This document shows, piece after piece, positions 62,896-64,000 of a DNA stretch of 64,000 bases. The DNA is from Candidatus Omnitrophota bacterium (GTDB lineage: Bacteria > Hinthialibacterota > Hinthialibacteria > Hinthialibacterales > Hinthialibacteraceae): contig JBFMBP010000150.1 in NCBI GenBank assembly GCA_040755155.1, positions 100,636-164,635 on the forward strand, written 5' to 3'. Positions within the stretch are counted from its first letter, which is position 1. Each line of letters starts with the position of its first letter. A program made the position numbers and the translations under genes. The notes beneath the pieces are model-generated. The model saw nothing but the letters and a program-made list of their open reading frames with translations, had not been told where the DNA came from and did no database searches.

Positions 62896-63375
62896 TTACA
62901 ATCCCAGCGAAGATAAATCGCCTTCCGTATCCCCATTCCACCATAATCGTCCCGCCAGGATCATGATGGCCAATCCCAAGAGAAACGCGCTCGGCGAACA
63001 TTGCGGCGGAAAGTAGAAACGGCCCGAACTCAGGACGGCGATAACAAAACCCGTAAAAATCGTAGTTCGGATAATCCGGCGTTCCGGCGGGGCGAACAGG
63101 CGGCGGACGATGCGTTGATTGAACCAAGGCGCCGAACCCAGCAGCATAATCCAGCCGCCGAAAAGCGTAATGAGGGCGTGATGAACGCCAAGGGCGTAGG
63201 CCGCGCCGAAGCCGATCAGAACGATCGCCAGGCCGGCGGTGAAGAGCATTTTACGGTTCGCCAATACTTCGGGAAGATGGTCGGCGAGGGTGAATTTCAC
63301 CCGGTCGGAATAGAAAGCGTATATCATGGCGGCGATGCCGATAAGCGTGTAGATGGCGAGCCAAATCCAAATCAT
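62896..63375 (-). CDS. Membrane protein of unknown function
   Basis: A 159-residue protein with five likely membrane helices (IWIWLAIYTLIGIAAMIYAF; MLFTAGLAIVLIGFGAAYAL; LITLFGGWIMLLGSAPW; TIFTGFVIAVLSSGRFYF; FLLGLAIMILAGRLWW). Short charged loops between them include DRVKFTLADHLPEVLANRK. I do not recognise a family. It may be co-transcribed with the 58-residue gene 96 bases upstream. Confidence 0.65.
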   Translation of the reverse strand: MIWIWLAIYTLIGIAAMIYAFYSDRVKFTLADHLPEVLANRKMLFTAGLAIVLIGFGAAYALGVHHALITLFGGWIMLLGSAPWFNQRIVRRLFAPPERRIIRTTIFTGFVIAVLSSGRFYFPPQCSPSAFLLGLAIMILAGRLWWNGDTEGDLSSLGL

Positions 63376-63471
63376 TCCATACTCTCCGTTGACGGTTCCA
63401 TTTAGAAACCGGTTGGTATCGTAGATGCGGCGCTAAAGGCGAATTTCCAAGTGGAATATTTTGGCGGCTTT

Positions 63472-63648
63472 TTATTCTTTCGCAAGGTTGTTTTTCTCTT
63501 CATCCCCAGTTTCGCTTTCGGAGTCCTTTTTGGGGAGGCGCGATAGAACGTCTTCTATGGGGATCAATCCCCAATCCACCAGGCCCAACTCCCGGCGTTT
63601 ATCCAGAATAGCCTGGATCATTTTTTTCATCGTTTCCTCACTGGCCAT
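63472..63648 (-). CDS. 58-residue acidic protein of unknown function
   Basis: Starts MASEETMKKMIQAILDKRR and ends in an acidic low-complexity tail. The first half forms one amphipathic helix, then GLVDWGLIPIEDVLSRLP. GGAGAG seven bases upstream supports the ATG at 63648. It is too short for ordinary ORF calling but its composition and ribosome binding site look real. No family recognised. Confidence 0.6.
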   Translation of the reverse strand: MASEETMKKMIQAILDKRRELGLVDWGLIPIEDVLSRLPKKDSESETGDEEKNNLAKE

Positions 63649-63789
63649 AGCATTTCTCTCCGCTTAGGATGGAAAAATCATATCGTCAAAAATCAGGGAT
63701 TCCTACCCTTTTAACGGACGAAATCGCCTGGGGACGGGTTCTGAGACTTTACAGATATTGACTCTGAAAGTATAAATTACTTTCGTCGT

Positions 63790-63862
<73 letters not shown>

Positions 63863-63904
63863 TTTTTCTTTTTACCCTGCGCGTTATCTCCCATCTATCA
63901 TTTT

Positions 63905-64000
63905 GAGGTTCTTGAAAAAATGGTATAATTTTCTTTTCAATTCTCCCCCCAAGCTTGGGGGGAGTTAGAGGGGGGTTGATTTTGTTAGACTTATCTCAAC
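63905..64000. mobile_element. MITE-like element, third copy, cut by window end
   Basis: Begins GAGGTTCTTGAAAAAA, resembling the terminal repeat of the 38.8-kb element, and continues into the CTCCCCCCAAGCTTGGGG palindrome followed by GGGGGGTTGATTTTGTTAGAC. Only its left part lies inside the window. Confidence 0.75.

Overview
The window looks like a chromosomal segment of a free-living, flagellated, Gram-negative heterotroph from a poorly cultured lineage. Supporting signs are lipoproteins, an NlpD-like envelope protein, hook genes, many small stand-alone operons, roughly half G+C, and AT-rich intergenic gaps carrying dispersed repeats. Secreted M14 carboxypeptidases with calcium-type repeats, a GH172 lipoprotein, Reg_prop/GGDEF receptors, Uma2 arrays and a pyrophosphorylase-like GlmU-family enzyme are a mix I associate with PVC/FCB-type candidate phyla (for example Hinthialibacterota, Hydrogenedentota or Sumerlaeota). 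That placement is a guess from gene content; there is no rRNA in the window.

Layout. 1-6.3 kb: end of a WD40 protein, an AEC permease, uvrA with an in-frame 72-bp insertion, a DUF4160/DUF2442 pair and rph. 6.3-10.7 kb: two related small membrane proteins, a FemAB-like acyltransferase overlapping an unusual WecG/TagA fusion, and a DUF4258/YgiT toxin-antitoxin-like pair. 10.7-19.7 kb: queE and queC (7-deazaguanine pathway), a GH172 lipoprotein with a GT39-like membrane protein, STAS, superoxide dismutase, a deoxyhypusine-synthase-like protein, L31 and an SDR. 20-30.6 kb: a two-module secreted protein, two glycosyltransferases, a 29-residue basic protein with its own terminator, an orphan phage-tail-hub-like protein, a vapB with a truncated vapC, and two overlapping secreted M14 peptidase homologues, the first lacking all zinc ligands. 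30.6-39 kb: signalling (Reg_prop/GGDEF receptor, hybrid histidine kinase), a transposase remnant, recG. 39-46 kb: fliK-flgD-flgE with an oversized hook protein, closed by a strong terminator. 46-52.6 kb: PilZ-like protein, NlpD-like lipoprotein, methyltransferase, then sugar genes (GlmU-like, nagB, L-rhamnose-isomerase type). 53-56 kb: five tandem Uma2 genes. 56-64 kb: mtaB, rsmE, small unknowns, a CdsZ-type zinc ribbon protein, an ABC-2-like permease, trpF, a membrane protein, a 58-residue protein and tRNA-Phe.

Three dispersed repeat families link the intergenic gaps: a ~150-bp MITE-like palindrome with terminal inverted repeats (copies near 11.5, 38.8 and 63.9 kb), a hairpin built on GGTGGGCT/AGCCCACC (24.6, 26.7, 61.7, 61.9 kb), and an AT-rich ~100-200-bp sequence ending in a GCGATTCAA-type motif (21.8, 53.0, 57.9, 62.7 kb). 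No complete insertion sequence, CRISPR array, rRNA or prophage is visible. The most unusual items are the inactive/active carboxypeptidase pair, the Uma2 pentad with a diversified central helix, the uvrA insertion, the WecG fusion, the lone tail-hub-like gene beside a broken vapC, and the tiny basic gene.
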